DNA from: Cellulomonas sp. HZM
GTDB taxonomy: Bacteria; Actinomycetota; Actinomycetes; Actinomycetales; Cellulomonadaceae
Assembly: GCF_000708885.1 (NCBI RefSeq)
Contig: NZ_JEOE01000002.1
Location: 62,001-126,000, forward strand
Reading direction: 5' to 3'
DNA: 64,000 bases
Below the pieces are notes generated by a model. The model saw only the letters and a list, made by a program, of their open reading frames with translations, was not told the origin of the DNA and made no database searches. The position numbers were made by a program, and so were the translations under genes. Shown piece by piece: positions 33,936 to 42,098 of the stretch. How positions within the stretch are numbered: position 1 is the stretch's first letter; each line of letters begins with the position of its first letter.

Positions 33936-35273
33936 TCAGTCCGCGAGCCTCGCGAGCAGCAGCGCCTCTGCCAGCACGACCTTCTCGAGCTCGGAGAGGT
34001 GCACCGACTCGTTCGCACCGTGCGCGCGCGAGTCGGGGTCCTCGACGCCCGTCACGAGGATGGCCGCCGAGGGGAACACGTCCAGCAGGTCCGCGATGAA
34101 CGGGATCGAGCCACCGATGCCGATGTCGACGGGTTCGGTCCCCCACGCCGCCTCGAAGGCCCACCGCGCGGCCTGCATCGCGGGCGAGTCCTGGGGCGCC
34201 TGGAAGGGCTTGCCCTTCTCGCCGTCACGCACCGTGACCTGGGCACCGAAGGGCGCGTTGCCCTCGAGGTGCGCGCGCAGCGCGGCCATCGCCGCGACAG
34301 GGTCCTGCCCCGGGGCGATGCGCATCGAGAGCTTCGCCGTCGCACGCGGGGTGATCGTGTTCGACGCGCTCGCGACGCGCGGTGCGTCGAAGCCGATCAC
34401 GCCGATGGCAGGGCGCGTCCACATCCGGGCCGTGAGCGGTCCGGTGCCGGCGAGCCGTACGCCGTCGAGCACCCCGGCATCCGCGCGGAACGCTGCCTCG
34501 TCGTAGTCGACCACCGGGTCCGGCGCGTGCACGAGGCCCGCGACCGCGACGTCGCCGTGCTCGTCGTGCAGCGTCGCGACCAGCCGCGCGAGCAGCGTGG
34601 GCGCGTCGAGCACCGGCCCCCCGAACATGCCCGAGTGGATCGCGTGGCTCGTCACTGCGACCTCGACCTCGCAGTCGACCAGCCCTCGCAGCGACGTGGT
34701 CAGGCCCGGCGTGCCGACGGCCCAGTTCGACGAGTCGGCGACCACGATGACGTCCGCGGCCAGCTCGTCGCGGTGCGCCTGCAGGAAGTCGAGGAACGTC
34801 GGCGACCCGATCTCCTCCTCGCCCTCGACGAAGACGGTGACGCCCACGCCGAGGTCCTCGCCGAGCACGCGCAGCGCTCCGACGTGGGCGATCACGCCCG
34901 CCTTGTCGTCGGCCGCGCCACGTCCGTACAGACGTCCGTCGCGCTCGGTGGGTACGAATGGCGGGGTGTCCCAGTCGGCGTCGTCGCCGGGCGGCTGCAC
35001 GTCGTGGTGCGCGTACAGCAGGACCGTCGGCGCACCCTGCGGAGCGGGCCGGCGTGCGACGACCGCCGGGCGCCCGCCGGGGACGCGGAGCACGCGGACG
35101 TCGTCGATGCCGGTGCCGCGAAGCAGGTCGGCCACGGCCGTCGCGCTCGCGTCGACGTGCGTCTGGTCGAACTCGGGGTTGGAGACGCTCGGGATGCGCA
35201 CGAGCGCCTCGAGGTCGGATCTCAGCGTGGGGAAGGCCTCGCTCGTACGGGCCCGCAGGTCGTCGGTGGTCAC
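33936..35273 (-). CDS. M20 family metallopeptidase (dipeptidase)
   Basis: The 445-residue di-zinc enzyme shows LLYAHHDVQPP and GAADDKAGV (His and bridging Asp), VFVEGEEEIGSP (catalytic Glu and ligand Glu), and a C-terminal AHGANE His ligand. The inserted dimerisation domain spans about residues 190-350. The length and the DVQPP sequence fit the carnosinase/ArgE-like dipeptidase subgroup rather than succinyl-diaminopimelate desuccinylase. The GTG start at 35273 has TAGCGT 8 nt upstream. No signal peptide is seen, so it is cytoplasmic. Confidence 0.9.
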   Translation of the reverse strand: MTTDDLRARTSEAFPTLRSDLEALVRIPSVSNPEFDQTHVDASATAVADLLRGTGIDDVRVLRVPGGRPAVVARRPAPQGAPTVLLYAHHDVQPPGDDADWDTPPFVPTERDGRLYGRGAADDKAGVIAHVGALRVLGEDLGVGVTVFVEGEEEIGSPTFLDFLQAHRDELAADVIVVADSSNWAVGTPGLTTSLRGLVDCEVEVAVTSHAIHSGMFGGPVLDAPTLLARLVATLHDEHGDVAVAGLVHAPDPVVDYDEAAFRADAGVLDGVRLAGTGPLTARMWTRPAIGVIGFDAPRVASASNTITPRATAKLSMRIAPGQDPVAAMAALRAHLEGNAPFGAQVTVRDGEKGKPFQAPQDSPAMQAARWAFEAAWGTEPVDIGIGGSIPFIADLLDVFPSAAILVTGVEDPDSRAHGANESVHLSELEKVVLAEALLLARLAD

Positions 35274-35281
35274 GGCTCAGC

Positions 35282-35287
35282 ACGCTA
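35282..35287 (-). promoter_or_regulatory. -10 element of the M20 peptidase gene
   Basis: TAGCGT on the reverse strand ends 8 nt before the GTG at 35273. It lies 6 bp from the opposing -10 of the DUF3043 gene, so the two divergent promoters nearly touch. Confidence 0.5.
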
Positions 35288-35293
35288 CTCGAC

Positions 35294-35299
35294 TACCCT
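35294..35299 (+). promoter_or_regulatory. -10 element, leaderless start at 35306
   Basis: TACCCT ends 6 nt before the GTG at 35306. GGAGGG directly touches the GTG, too close to act as a ribosome site. Confidence 0.55.
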
Positions 35300-35305
35300 G
35301 GAGGG

Positions 35306-35908
35306 GTGCCCGGACGTGAGAAGACCCCTGCCGACGCTGCCGACGTGACCGCCGCGGCTACCTCCGACGAGCAGCCGCAGGCCGGCGGCAAGGGCCGTCC
35401 GACACCGAAGCGCAAGGACGCCGAGGCCGCGAACAAGCGCCCGCTGGTCCCCGCGGACCGCAAGCAGGCGGGCAAGGCGTCGAAGTCGGCGGCACGCGAG
35501 GCGCGCAACTCCGAGTACCGCGCGATGCAGACCGGCGACATCAACAACATGCCGCCCGCGCACCGCGGACCCGTGCGCACGTTCGTCCGCGACTGGGTCG
35601 ACGGCCGCTTCAACCTCGGCGAGTTCTTCCTGCCGGTGGCCGCGGTGTTCCTCGTCCTGCAGATCACGCTGGCGAGCGCGAGCCCGAACCTCGCCGCTCT
35701 CGCGATGCTGGTGCTGTACGTGTACGTCATCGCCGCGCTCGTCGACGCCTACATCCTGTGGCGCGGCCTGCGCAAGGCGCTGCGCGCCAAGTTCGGCGAG
35801 AACCAGCCGCTGAAGGGTCTGGCGCTCTACGCGATCATGCGCGCCTTCCAGCTGCGCCCCACGCGCCTGCCGAAGGCGCGCAACAAGCGAGGCGTCAAGC
35901 CGGTCTGA
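35306..35908 (+). CDS. DUF3043 family membrane protein
   Basis: The 200-residue protein has a Lys/Ala-rich cytoplasmic N-terminus (about 1-100) with PTPKRKDAEAANKRPLVP, then DWVDGRFNLGEFFLP and two membrane helices (about 108-128 and 131-151), ending in a basic tail. This arrangement is the actinobacterial DUF3043 family of unknown function. The GTG at 35306 is favoured by the -10 position, and the region upstream lies over the M20 gene. Confidence 0.85.
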   Translation: MPGREKTPADAADVTAAATSDEQPQAGGKGRPTPKRKDAEAANKRPLVPADRKQAGKASKSAAREARNSEYRAMQTGDINNMPPAHRGPVRTFVRDWVDGRFNLGEFFLPVAAVFLVLQITLASASPNLAALAMLVLYVYVIAALVDAYILWRGLRKALRAKFGENQPLKGLALYAIMRAFQLRPTRLPKARNKRGVKPV

Positions 35909-35927
35909 GGCACCCTGCCGACCGACG

Positions 35928-35933
35928 TAGGGT
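35928..35933 (+). promoter_or_regulatory. -10 element, leaderless start at 35940
   Basis: TAGGGT ends 6 nt before the ATG at 35940. Confidence 0.6.
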
Positions 35934-35939
35934 CGGGTC

Positions 35940-36947
35940 ATGGTTGCCTACAGAAACCTCGGCCGTTCCGGCCTCAAGATCACCGAGATCACCTACGGGA
36001 ACTGGCTCACGCACGGTTCGCAGGTGGAGAACGACACCGCCACCGCGTGCGTGCGGGCCGCGCTCGACGCGGGCATCACGAGCTTCGACACGGCCGACGT
36101 GTACGCCAACACGGTCGCCGAGTCGGTGCTCGGCGAGGCACTGAAGGGCGAGCGCCGCCAGAGCCTCGAGATCTTCACGAAGGTCTTCTGGCCGACAGGC
36201 CCCAATGGCGCGAACGACTCGGGCCTCTCGCGCAAGCACATCATGGAGTCGATCGACGGCTCGCTGCAGCGGCTGCAGACGGACTACGTCGACCTGTACC
36301 AGGCCCACCGCTACGACCACGCCACGCCGCTCGAGGAGACGATCCAGGCGTTCGCGGACGTCGTCCGGCAGGGCAAGGCCCTGTACGTGGGCGTCTCCGA
36401 GTGGACCGCCGACCAGATCCGCGCCGGCCAGGAGCTCGCGACGCAGCTCGGGTTCCGCCTCGTCTCGAGCCAGCCGCAGTACTCGATGCTGTGGCGCGTC
36501 ATCGAGGAGGAGGTCGTGCCGACCTCCGCCGAGCTGGGCCTGTCGCAGATCGTCTGGTCCCCCGTCGCCCAGGGCGTCCTGACGGGCAAGTACAAGCCCG
36601 GGCAGCCGGCCCCCGAGGGCTCGCGCGGCACCGACGAGAAGGGCGGCGCGCAGATGATCGGGCGCTTCCTCGAGCAGGAGGAGACGCTGCGCCGCGTGCA
36701 GGACCTGCGTCCCGTCGCCGACGAGCTCGGCCTGTCGATGGCACAGCTCGCGGTCGCCTGGGTGCTGCAGAACGAGAACGTCGCGGCGGCGATCATCGGC
36801 GCCTCGCGTCCCGAGCAGGTCGCCGAGAACGTCAAGGCCTCGGGCGTCACCATCCCGGTCGAGCTCATGACGCGGATCGACGAGGTGCTGGGCGACTCGG
36901 TCGTCACGGACCCGCGGGAGACCGAGAAGAACTCTCCGCGGCGCTGA
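35940..36947 (+). CDS. aldo/keto reductase (potassium-channel beta-subunit-like)
   Basis: The 335-residue NADPH-dependent oxidoreductase has a TIM barrel with the catalytic tetrad visible: Asp and Tyr in DTADVYANTVAE, Lys in IFTKVFW, and His in YQAHRYD. MVAYRNLGRSGLKI and the C-terminal IIGASRPEQVAENVKA fit the Kv-beta/YghZ subgroup. The substrate is probably a small aldehyde. A leaderless promoter directly precedes it, and a hairpin lies 22 nt after its stop within the end of the next, opposing gene. Confidence 0.9.
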   Translation: MVAYRNLGRSGLKITEITYGNWLTHGSQVENDTATACVRAALDAGITSFDTADVYANTVAESVLGEALKGERRQSLEIFTKVFWPTGPNGANDSGLSRKHIMESIDGSLQRLQTDYVDLYQAHRYDHATPLEETIQAFADVVRQGKALYVGVSEWTADQIRAGQELATQLGFRLVSSQPQYSMLWRVIEEEVVPTSAELGLSQIVWSPVAQGVLTGKYKPGQPAPEGSRGTDEKGGAQMIGRFLEQEETLRRVQDLRPVADELGLSMAQLAVAWVLQNENVAAAIIGASRPEQVAENVKASGVTIPVELMTRIDEVLGDSVVTDPRETEKNSPRR

Positions 36948-36954
36948 CGAGCCG

Positions 36955-37161
36955 CTACTCCGGGTCGGCGGGCGCGCGCTCCACGAGGAACGCGCGCCCG
37001 TCGGGCCCGACGACGCGCTCGAAGCCGTCGACGAGGGCCGCGTCCCGGTCGCGCTCGGCCTGCGTCACGGGGCGGCCGACGCCGCGGATGTTCCCGACCT
37101 GCGCGGGACCGAGGTACGTGAGCAGCCACTCGGTCATGTCACGACGCGGCTTGCGAGGCAT
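36955..37161 (-). CDS. small hypothetical protein
   Basis: The 68-residue protein starts MPRKPRRDMTEWLLTYLGPAQ and has a basic N-terminus and an acidic C-terminus. A slightly longer frame starts at 37173. GGGGTGG lies a few bases upstream of the ATG at 37161. No family is recognised, although LLTYLGPAQVGNI recalls short actinobacterial proteins of unknown function. It is divergent from the MarR gene and shares its palindrome region, so the regulator may control it. Confidence 0.6.
   Translation of the reverse strand: MPRKPRRDMTEWLLTYLGPAQVGNIRGVGRPVTQAERDRDAALVDGFERVVGPDGRAFLVERAPADPE
36969..37000 (+). terminator. hairpin downstream of the aldo/keto reductase
   Basis: A perfect 10-bp GC stem (36969-36978 with 36991-37000) with a 12-nt loop lies 22 nt after the reductase stop, inside the 3' part of the opposing small gene. 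Confidence 0.45.
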
Positions 37162-37182
37162 CGTCCACCCCATTCGTTAGTG

Positions 37183-37197
37183 CACTCATGATCAGTG
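37183..37197. promoter_or_regulatory. candidate MarR operator
   Basis: CACTCATGATCAGTG is a 15-bp near-palindrome (7-nt half-sites, one mismatch around a central base). It sits about 16 bp upstream of the marR -10 element and 22 bp upstream of the opposing small gene, which suits autoregulation. Flanking TAGTG and CACTA words extend the symmetry. Confidence 0.5.
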
Positions 37198-37212
37198 GGC
37201 TCACTATACGGC

Positions 37213-37218
37213 TACGAT
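37213..37218 (+). promoter_or_regulatory. -10 element, leaderless start of the marR gene
   Basis: TACGAT ends 6 nt before the ATG at 37225, choosing it over an earlier in-frame start at 37195. Confidence 0.55.
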
Positions 37219-37224
37219 GGCGCG

Positions 37225-37716
37225 ATGGACGACGTCACCGATCCCCTCGCGGTGGAGGCGCAGGTCTGCCTCACGGTCTCCGCTGCGGCGCGCGGCCTCG
37301 TCGGCCTCTACCGCGACCTGCTCGAGCCGCTCGGCCTGACACACCCCCAGTACCTCGCGATGCTGGCGCTGTGGCAGCACGGCCCCCTGCCCCTCAAGGA
37401 CCTCGCCGGCATCCTGCACCTCGAGCCCGCGACGACCTCACCGCTCGTACGGCGGCTCGAGGCCATGGGCCTGGTCACGCGGGACAGGGGCACCCAGGAC
37501 GAGCGTGTGCTCCTGGTCGCACCGACCGAGGCCGGCCGGGCGATGCGCGCGCAGGCCGTGCCCATCCCGGGTGCGATGGTCGCCGGGCTCGGGCTCACGC
37601 CCGAGCAGATCGAGCAGATCCGTACGGCGGCTCAGCTGCTCGTCGACGCGACGTCCGGCGCGAGGTCCGGCGCGAGCTCCGGCACGTCCGGTCCCGCACC
37701 CGACCTCGGGTCCTGA
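37225..37716 (+). CDS. MarR family regulator, OhrR-like
   Basis: The 163-residue winged-helix regulator resembles OhrR: QVCLTVSAAARGLVGLYRDLL contains a single Cys at residue 13, where OhrR senses organic hydroperoxides (quoted in parts: QVCLTVSAAAR and GLYRDLLEPLGL). The recognition region is LKDLAGILHLEPATTSPLVRRLE, with the wing in RDRGTQDERVLLV. No ohr gene is next to it; the neighbouring reductase may be part of its response. The 3' end overlaps the convergent YczE-like gene by 85 bp. Confidence 0.85.
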   Translation: MDDVTDPLAVEAQVCLTVSAAARGLVGLYRDLLEPLGLTHPQYLAMLALWQHGPLPLKDLAGILHLEPATTSPLVRRLEAMGLVTRDRGTQDERVLLVAPTEAGRAMRAQAVPIPGAMVAGLGLTPEQIEQIRTAAQLLVDATSGARSGASSGTSGPAPDLGS

Positions 37717-38363
37717 GCGACGTCGCGCACGACCGGCGTCACCCGCTCGTCGAGCATCAACCGCGGCAGCAGGACGTGCACGAGCGGCCCGACGAGCAAC
37801 GCGTAAGCGAGCGTCGCGAGACCCACCGTGCCGCCGAGCAGCCACCCGGCCGAGACGACCGCGACCTCGATCGAGGTGCGCACCGCGGCGACGGGCCAGC
37901 CGGTGCGAGCGACGATGCCCGTCATCAACCCGTCACGAGGGCCCGGTCCGAGCCGCGCACCGACGTACAGGCCGGTCGCGAGCGCGTTGAGCCCGATTCC
38001 CCCGACCGCCATGGCCGCCCGCGCACCGAGCGGCAGCGCGTCGGGGAGCCGGTCGAGCAGCGCCAGGAACGGGTCGACGAGCACGGCGATGACCACCACG
38101 TTGGCCACCGTCCCGAGTCCCGGGCGCTGCCGCAGCGGCACCCAGCACAGCAGCACCAACAGGCTGATCGCCGCCGTCACCTCGCCGAACGACGCGCCGG
38201 TCGAGCGCGCGACGCCCTGCGTGAGGACGTCCCAGGGCATGTTGCCGAGGCCGGCGTGCACGAGCAGCGCCATGGACACGGCGTACAGCACGAGACCGAC
38301 GAGGAGCTGTGCGCCGCGACGGCCCACGGGCGGTGCGAGGCGCCAGGCGGATCCGGTGGTCAT
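37632..38363 (-). CDS. YczE/YitT-like integral membrane protein
   Basis: The 243-residue protein has about five membrane helices. Family pattern YAVSMALLVHAGLGNMPWDVL and GLYVGARLGPGPRDGLMTG match YczE-like proteins, whose genes have been reported next to MocR-type regulators, as here. The transport substrate is unknown. The start ATG at 38363 has GAGGA upstream. The C-terminal 35 residues are Asp/Pro-rich and overlap the marR coding end on the other strand. Confidence 0.82.
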   Translation of the reverse strand: MTTGSAWRLAPPVGRRGAQLLVGLVLYAVSMALLVHAGLGNMPWDVLTQGVARSTGASFGEVTAAISLLVLLCWVPLRQRPGLGTVANVVVIAVLVDPFLALLDRLPDALPLGARAAMAVGGIGLNALATGLYVGARLGPGPRDGLMTGIVARTGWPVAAVRTSIEVAVVSAGWLLGGTVGLATLAYALLVGPLVHVLLPRLMLDERVTPVVRDVAQDPRSGAGPDVPELAPDLAPDVASTSS

Positions 38364-38383
38364 GGCGTCATCCTCACGCCCGA

Positions 38384-38423
38384 TTGGCCTGCAGTTCCAT
38401 AGCCATTCATGACACAGTGGCCT
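38384..38423. promoter_or_regulatory. candidate MocR operator between the yczE-like and MocR genes
   Basis: TGGCCT occurs at 38385-38390 and 38418-38423, 33 bp apart (about three helical turns), with AGCCA in inverted orientation at 38401-38405. The elements fill the 61-bp divergent region. Confidence 0.4.
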
Positions 38424-38424
38424 C

Positions 38425-39867
38425 ATGACGGATCTGACGTCCGACCGCCGCGTCTCGGGCCGCAGGCTCGCCCAGCTGCTCGGGGCATGGCGTCGGCCCG
38501 GACCCGCGTACACGGCCCTCGCCGACGCGCTGCGCGCCGCGGTGCTGTCCGGCTCCGTCCCCATCGGGACGCGCCTGCCCAGCGAGCGTGAGCTCGCCAC
38601 CGCGGTCGACGTCTCCCGCACCACGACGACGGCCTGCTACGACGTGCTGCGCGTCGAGGGCTACCTCACGAGCCGGCGCGGCTCCGGCACGGTCACCACG
38701 CTGCCGGGCGCCGAGGCCGTCCCGTTCCCCCGCGTGACGGCCACCGACGACGAGGTCGTCGACCTGACGATCGCCGCACCGTCCGCACCTTCCGCGCTGC
38801 ACCCCGCGTACCTCGCGGCGCTCGACGAGCTCCCCCGGCACCTCGCCGGCACCGGCTACCACCCGCTCGGCCTGCCCGTGCTGCGGCAGGCCGTCGCGGA
38901 CATGCACACCGCGCGCGGCGCGCCCACGTCGCCCGAGCAGGTCCTCGTCACGACCGGCGCGCAGCAGGCCATCTCGCTGCTCGTCAGCACGTTGTCGGGA
39001 CCGGGCGAGCGCGTGGTCGTGGAGCAGCCCACCTATCCGCACGCGATCGAGTCGGTCCGCGCAGCGGGTGCCAGGCCGGTCGCCGTGCCGTCGGGCGACG
39101 ACGGGCTCGACGTCGAGCTGCTCGAGTCCACGATCCGGCAGAGCGCACCACGCCTCGTCTACCTGATCCCCGACCACCGCAACCCCACGGGCACCAGCCT
39201 GTCGTCCGACGACCGCTCCCGCGTGCGGGCGATCGCGCGCCGGCACCGCACGACCGTGGTGGCCGACGAGGCGCTCACGGAGCTCACGCTCGACGGCGCG
39301 GCGCCCGAGCCGTTCTCCGGGGACGGGACGGCGAGCGGGCACGTCGTGGCCATCGGGTCGATGTCGAAGTCGTACTGGGGCGGTTTGCGCGTCGGCTGGG
39401 TGCGCGCGCACCCCGACCTCGTGGCACGGCTCGCGACGACGCGCGCGCGCATCGACATCGCCACGCCCGTCCTCGAGCAGCTCGTCGCGGCGCACCTGCT
39501 CAAGCACGACGACGGCACCCTCGATCGCCGGCGCGCCGAGCTGCGCGCACGCCGCGACGCGCTCGTCGGGCTCCTGCGCACGTCTCTGCCCGAGTGGCGC
39601 GTGCCCGTGCCGGCCGGCGGGCTGTGCGTGTGGGCAGACCTCGGCGCACCCGTGTCGTCAGCGCTCGCCGCGCTCGGCGTCCGGCACGGCGTGCGCGTCG
39701 CGCCCGGACCGTCGTTCGGCGTCGGTGGCAGCCTCGAGGACAGGCTGAGGCTGCCGTTCTCACGCCCGGTGGACGAGCTGCGACGAGCGGTCGACGCGCT
39801 CGCGTCGGCCTGGGCGGTGCTGGACCCGACCGACACCGCCCCGGCAGCCGCCCGGATGGTGGTCTGA
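38425..39867 (+). CDS. MocR-type regulator (GntR domain fused to aminotransferase class I)
   Basis: The 480-residue fusion has an N-terminal winged helix (about 25-95; RLPSERELATAVDVSRTTTTACYD) and a C-terminal PLP-binding aminotransferase-like domain. PLP contacts include NPTGTSL and the Schiff-base Lys in GSMSKSYWGGLRVGW, so PLP binding is expected. MocR proteins use PLP or an amino acid as effector; PdxR controls vitamin B6 synthesis. No pdx gene is adjacent, and the divergent YczE-like gene is the likely target. Confidence 0.9.
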   Translation: MTDLTSDRRVSGRRLAQLLGAWRRPGPAYTALADALRAAVLSGSVPIGTRLPSERELATAVDVSRTTTTACYDVLRVEGYLTSRRGSGTVTTLPGAEAVPFPRVTATDDEVVDLTIAAPSAPSALHPAYLAALDELPRHLAGTGYHPLGLPVLRQAVADMHTARGAPTSPEQVLVTTGAQQAISLLVSTLSGPGERVVVEQPTYPHAIESVRAAGARPVAVPSGDDGLDVELLESTIRQSAPRLVYLIPDHRNPTGTSLSSDDRSRVRAIARRHRTTVVADEALTELTLDGAAPEPFSGDGTASGHVVAIGSMSKSYWGGLRVGWVRAHPDLVARLATTRARIDIATPVLEQLVAAHLLKHDDGTLDRRRAELRARRDALVGLLRTSLPEWRVPVPAGGLCVWADLGAPVSSALAALGVRHGVRVAPGPSFGVGGSLEDRLRLPFSRPVDELRRAVDALASAWAVLDPTDTAPAAARMVV

Positions 39868-39871
39868 CGGG

Positions 39872-40084
39872 TCAGACGGCTGGGATCGGCAGCGGAGGTG
39901 CCGCCGGCTCGCCTTCGTGCAGAAGCGTCGCGCTCGCCACCCCCGCGGCGGCGAGCGAGCGCCAGTGCTCGCCGATCCACTGCTCGGCGTCGTACTGCGA
40001 CGTGAACACCGGGCTCCCGGGGCGCTCGACGTCCGTGCCGTCCGCCGCGTCCAGCCGCCACTCCCACTGCGGCCGCAGCGCCAT
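39872..40084 (-). CDS. small conserved protein of unknown function, coupled to pyrD
   Basis: The 70-residue protein starts [16 protein letters not shown] and has SPVFTSQYDAEQWIGEHWRSLA, a Trp-rich compact pattern I recall from actinobacterial hypothetical proteins. Its ATG overlaps the pyrD stop as TGATG, so it is probably translated by coupling. No catalytic motif is present. Its stop lies 4 bp from the MocR gene end. Confidence 0.75.
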   Translation of the reverse strand: MALRPQWEWRLDAADGTDVERPGSPVFTSQYDAEQWIGEHWRSLAAAGVASATLLHEGEPAAPPLPIPAV

Positions 40085-41124
40085 CACGACCGGCCCCCGA
40101 GGTCGCGCGCGAGCGACCGCCCGATGCGCGACGCCCAGAACGGCCCGCGGTAGATGAACCCGGTGTAGCCCTGCACGAGCGTCGCCCCCACCGCGAGGTA
40201 CTCGAGCGCGTCGGCCGCGGTGCTGATGCCACCGACCCCGATGACGACCGCGTCCGGGCCGAGCGCCCGGCGCAGGCGTGCGACGACGTCGAGGCCGCGG
40301 TCGAGCACCGGCGGGCCCGACAGGCCACCGGGGCCCAGGTCGTGCGCGATCGTCGTGTTGACCGCGACCACGCCGTCGAGTCCCAGCTCGGCTGCGAGCA
40401 GCGCAACCGCGTCGACGTCGTCGTCGGACAGGTCCGGCGCGATCTTGACGAGCAGCGGGACGGTGGGGCGGCCGACCCGCGCGGTGGCCTCGTCGGCCGC
40501 GACACGTGTCGCCTCGAGGATCGGTCGCAGCTGCTCGACCGCCTGCAGGTCGCGCAGGCCCGGCGTGTTGGGCGACGACACGTTGACGACGAGGTAGTCC
40601 GCGAGCGGGGCGAGGCGTGCCGCCGAGATCGCGTAGTCGGCGGGCGCCTCGTCGGCCGGCGTGACCTTCGTCTTGCCGATGTTCACCCCGACGACCAGGC
40701 CACGGCCGCGCCGGGTGGCACGCAGCGCGGCGAGCCGCTCCGCGACCTCCTGCGAACCCCCGTTGTTGAAGCCCATGCGGTTGCGCAGCGCCCGCTGGTC
40801 CAGCACGCGCCACAGCCGCGGCTTCTCGTTGCCCGGCTGCGGGTGCGCGGTGACGGTCCCCACCTCGACGAAGCCGAAACCGAGCATCGTGAGGCCTTCG
40901 ACGCCCCGCGCGTCCTTGTCGAAGCCGGCGGCGAGGCCGAAGCGTGACGGGAACGTGCGGCCGAAGACCTGGACCGCCCCGGACCGCGGTGGCGTGAGCA
41001 CGCCCGCGACGACGTCGCGCAGGACGGGTGTGCGACCGACCCCGCGGATCAGGCGGAACGCGACCTCGTGGGCGCGCTCGGGGTCCATGCGGCGGAAGAC
41101 GAGGTCGAACAGCAGGCGGTACAC
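40084..41124 (-). CDS. pyrD: dihydroorotate dehydrogenase (quinone), class 2
   Basis: The 346-residue membrane-associated flavoenzyme oxidises dihydroorotate to orotate and reduces quinone. The N-terminal helical extension [19 protein letters not shown] marks class 2. FMN and substrate motifs include [37 protein letters not shown] with the catalytic Ser, and [16 protein letters not shown] leaderless promoter precedes the GTG start. Other pyrimidine genes are not in the window. Confidence 0.95.
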   Translation of the reverse strand: MYRLLFDLVFRRMDPERAHEVAFRLIRGVGRTPVLRDVVAGVLTPPRSGAVQVFGRTFPSRFGLAAGFDKDARGVEGLTMLGFGFVEVGTVTAHPQPGNEKPRLWRVLDQRALRNRMGFNNGGSQEVAERLAALRATRRGRGLVVGVNIGKTKVTPADEAPADYAISAARLAPLADYLVVNVSSPNTPGLRDLQAVEQLRPILEATRVAADEATARVGRPTVPLLVKIAPDLSDDDVDAVALLAAELGLDGVVAVNTTIAHDLGPGGLSGPPVLDRGLDVVARLRRALGPDAVVIGVGGISTAADALEYLAVGATLVQGYTGFIYRGPFWASRIGRSLARDLGGRS

Positions 41125-41128
41125 GCGA

Positions 41129-41608
41129 TCACCCTAGGGTCGACGGCGGCTCGTGCGCCTCGTCGTCCGCGCCACCATCCGTCGGGACCGCGGGCTCTGC
41201 GGATGGTCGGCCGGTCCGCCACAGCCACCACACGCCGAGGAACGGCAGCACGAGCGGGACGTAGCCGTAGCCCGCACCGAAGCCGGACCACACCGTCTCG
41301 TCGGGGAACTCCCCCAGGTCGACGACCGAGAGCGTGCCGACGGTCAGGACGCCAACCATCTCGACGAGCACCGCGGGCCAGGCGACGCGGCGCCGGTCGG
41401 TCGCGAGCGCGAACGTCGCGACGACGTAGACGATCCCGGCGAACAAGGACAGCAGGTAGGCCACGGGGGCGTCCGACAGCTTCGTCGCGACCTGGTAGAT
41501 GCCGCGGGCCGTCGCGGCGAGCGCGAGCACGCCGTAGACGGCGACCAGGAGCCGCCCGGGACCGGACCCCGTGGGGCGCGTTCCCTGCTCGACGTGCGTG
41601 ACGCTCAC
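41129..41608 (-). CDS. putative membrane protein
   Basis: The 159-residue protein has four predicted helices (about 18-38, 46-66, 74-94 and 110-130) and an acidic tail. Its GTG overlaps the stop of the next membrane-protein gene (GTGA), and its stop is just 4 bp from the pyrD start, so pyrD lies directly downstream. No family is recognised. The frame is open far upstream but only as a shadow of its partner. Confidence 0.7.
   Translation of the reverse strand: MSVTHVEQGTRPTGSGPGRLLVAVYGVLALAATARGIYQVATKLSDAPVAYLLSLFAGIVYVVATFALATDRRRVAWPAVLVEMVGVLTVGTLSVVDLGEFPDETVWSGFGAGYGYVPLVLPFLGVWWLWRTGRPSAEPAVPTDGGADDEAHEPPSTLG
41131..41136 (-). promoter_or_regulatory. -10 element, leaderless start of pyrD
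   Basis: TAGGGT on the reverse strand ends 6 nt before the GTG at 41124 and overlaps the stop region of the upstream membrane gene. Confidence 0.55.
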
Positions 41609-42042
41609 ACCACTCCCCAGATCTGCAGCAGCCTGTACTCGAGGAACCCGACCGTCAGGGCCGCGACGAGCAGCACCACCGAGCTCCACCGCGTCCGCTC
41701 GGCGAACGCCCACGCGGCGGCGATCGGCAGCACCACGAGCTGCGTCACGACGTAACCCCAGAACAGGGCCGGGTCGACGTCGTGGTCCCCTGTCAGGGCG
41801 ACGACGCCCGCGACGAACGCCTGCACGACGAGCACCGCCTCGACGACGGCCCCGCCCCACAGCTGGCGCAGCACCACGGCACGGTCGCGTGCCACGAACC
41901 AGCCCGCCCAGCCGGCCAGGACGACGCACAGCGCGACGACCAGCAGCGCGAGGGGCAGGACCACGAGGCCCCACCGTACCGGCACGACGGCACCGGCCGG
42001 CCGGAGGTCCGTGTGCCGTCCCACACCCCGCGCCGTCCGCAC
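41605..42042 (-). CDS. putative membrane protein
   Basis: The 145-residue protein has four predicted helices after a basic N-terminus. WGLVVLPLALLVVALCVVLA begins the first, and [10 protein letters not shown] ends the protein. The start is uncertain: GTG at 42042 is given, but GTG codons at 42024 and 41985 are in frame and 41985 is closest to the first helix. It is coupled to the downstream membrane gene by GTGA and is divergent from pepA. Confidence 0.6.
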   Translation of the reverse strand: MRTARGVGRHTDLRPAGAVVPVRWGLVVLPLALLVVALCVVLAGWAGWFVARDRAVVLRQLWGGAVVEAVLVVQAFVAGVVALTGDHDVDPALFWGYVVTQLVVLPIAAAWAFAERTRWSSVVLLVAALTVGFLEYRLLQIWGVV

Positions 42043-42086
42043 CTGGCGCCGTCCACACCACGAGCCGGGGCGTCGGTGACGCGGAC

Positions 42087-42092
42087 TACGAT
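42087..42092 (+). promoter_or_regulatory. -10 element, leaderless start of pepA
   Basis: TACGAT ends 6 nt before the GTG at 42099. Confidence 0.6.
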
Positions 42093-42098
42093 CGGCCC

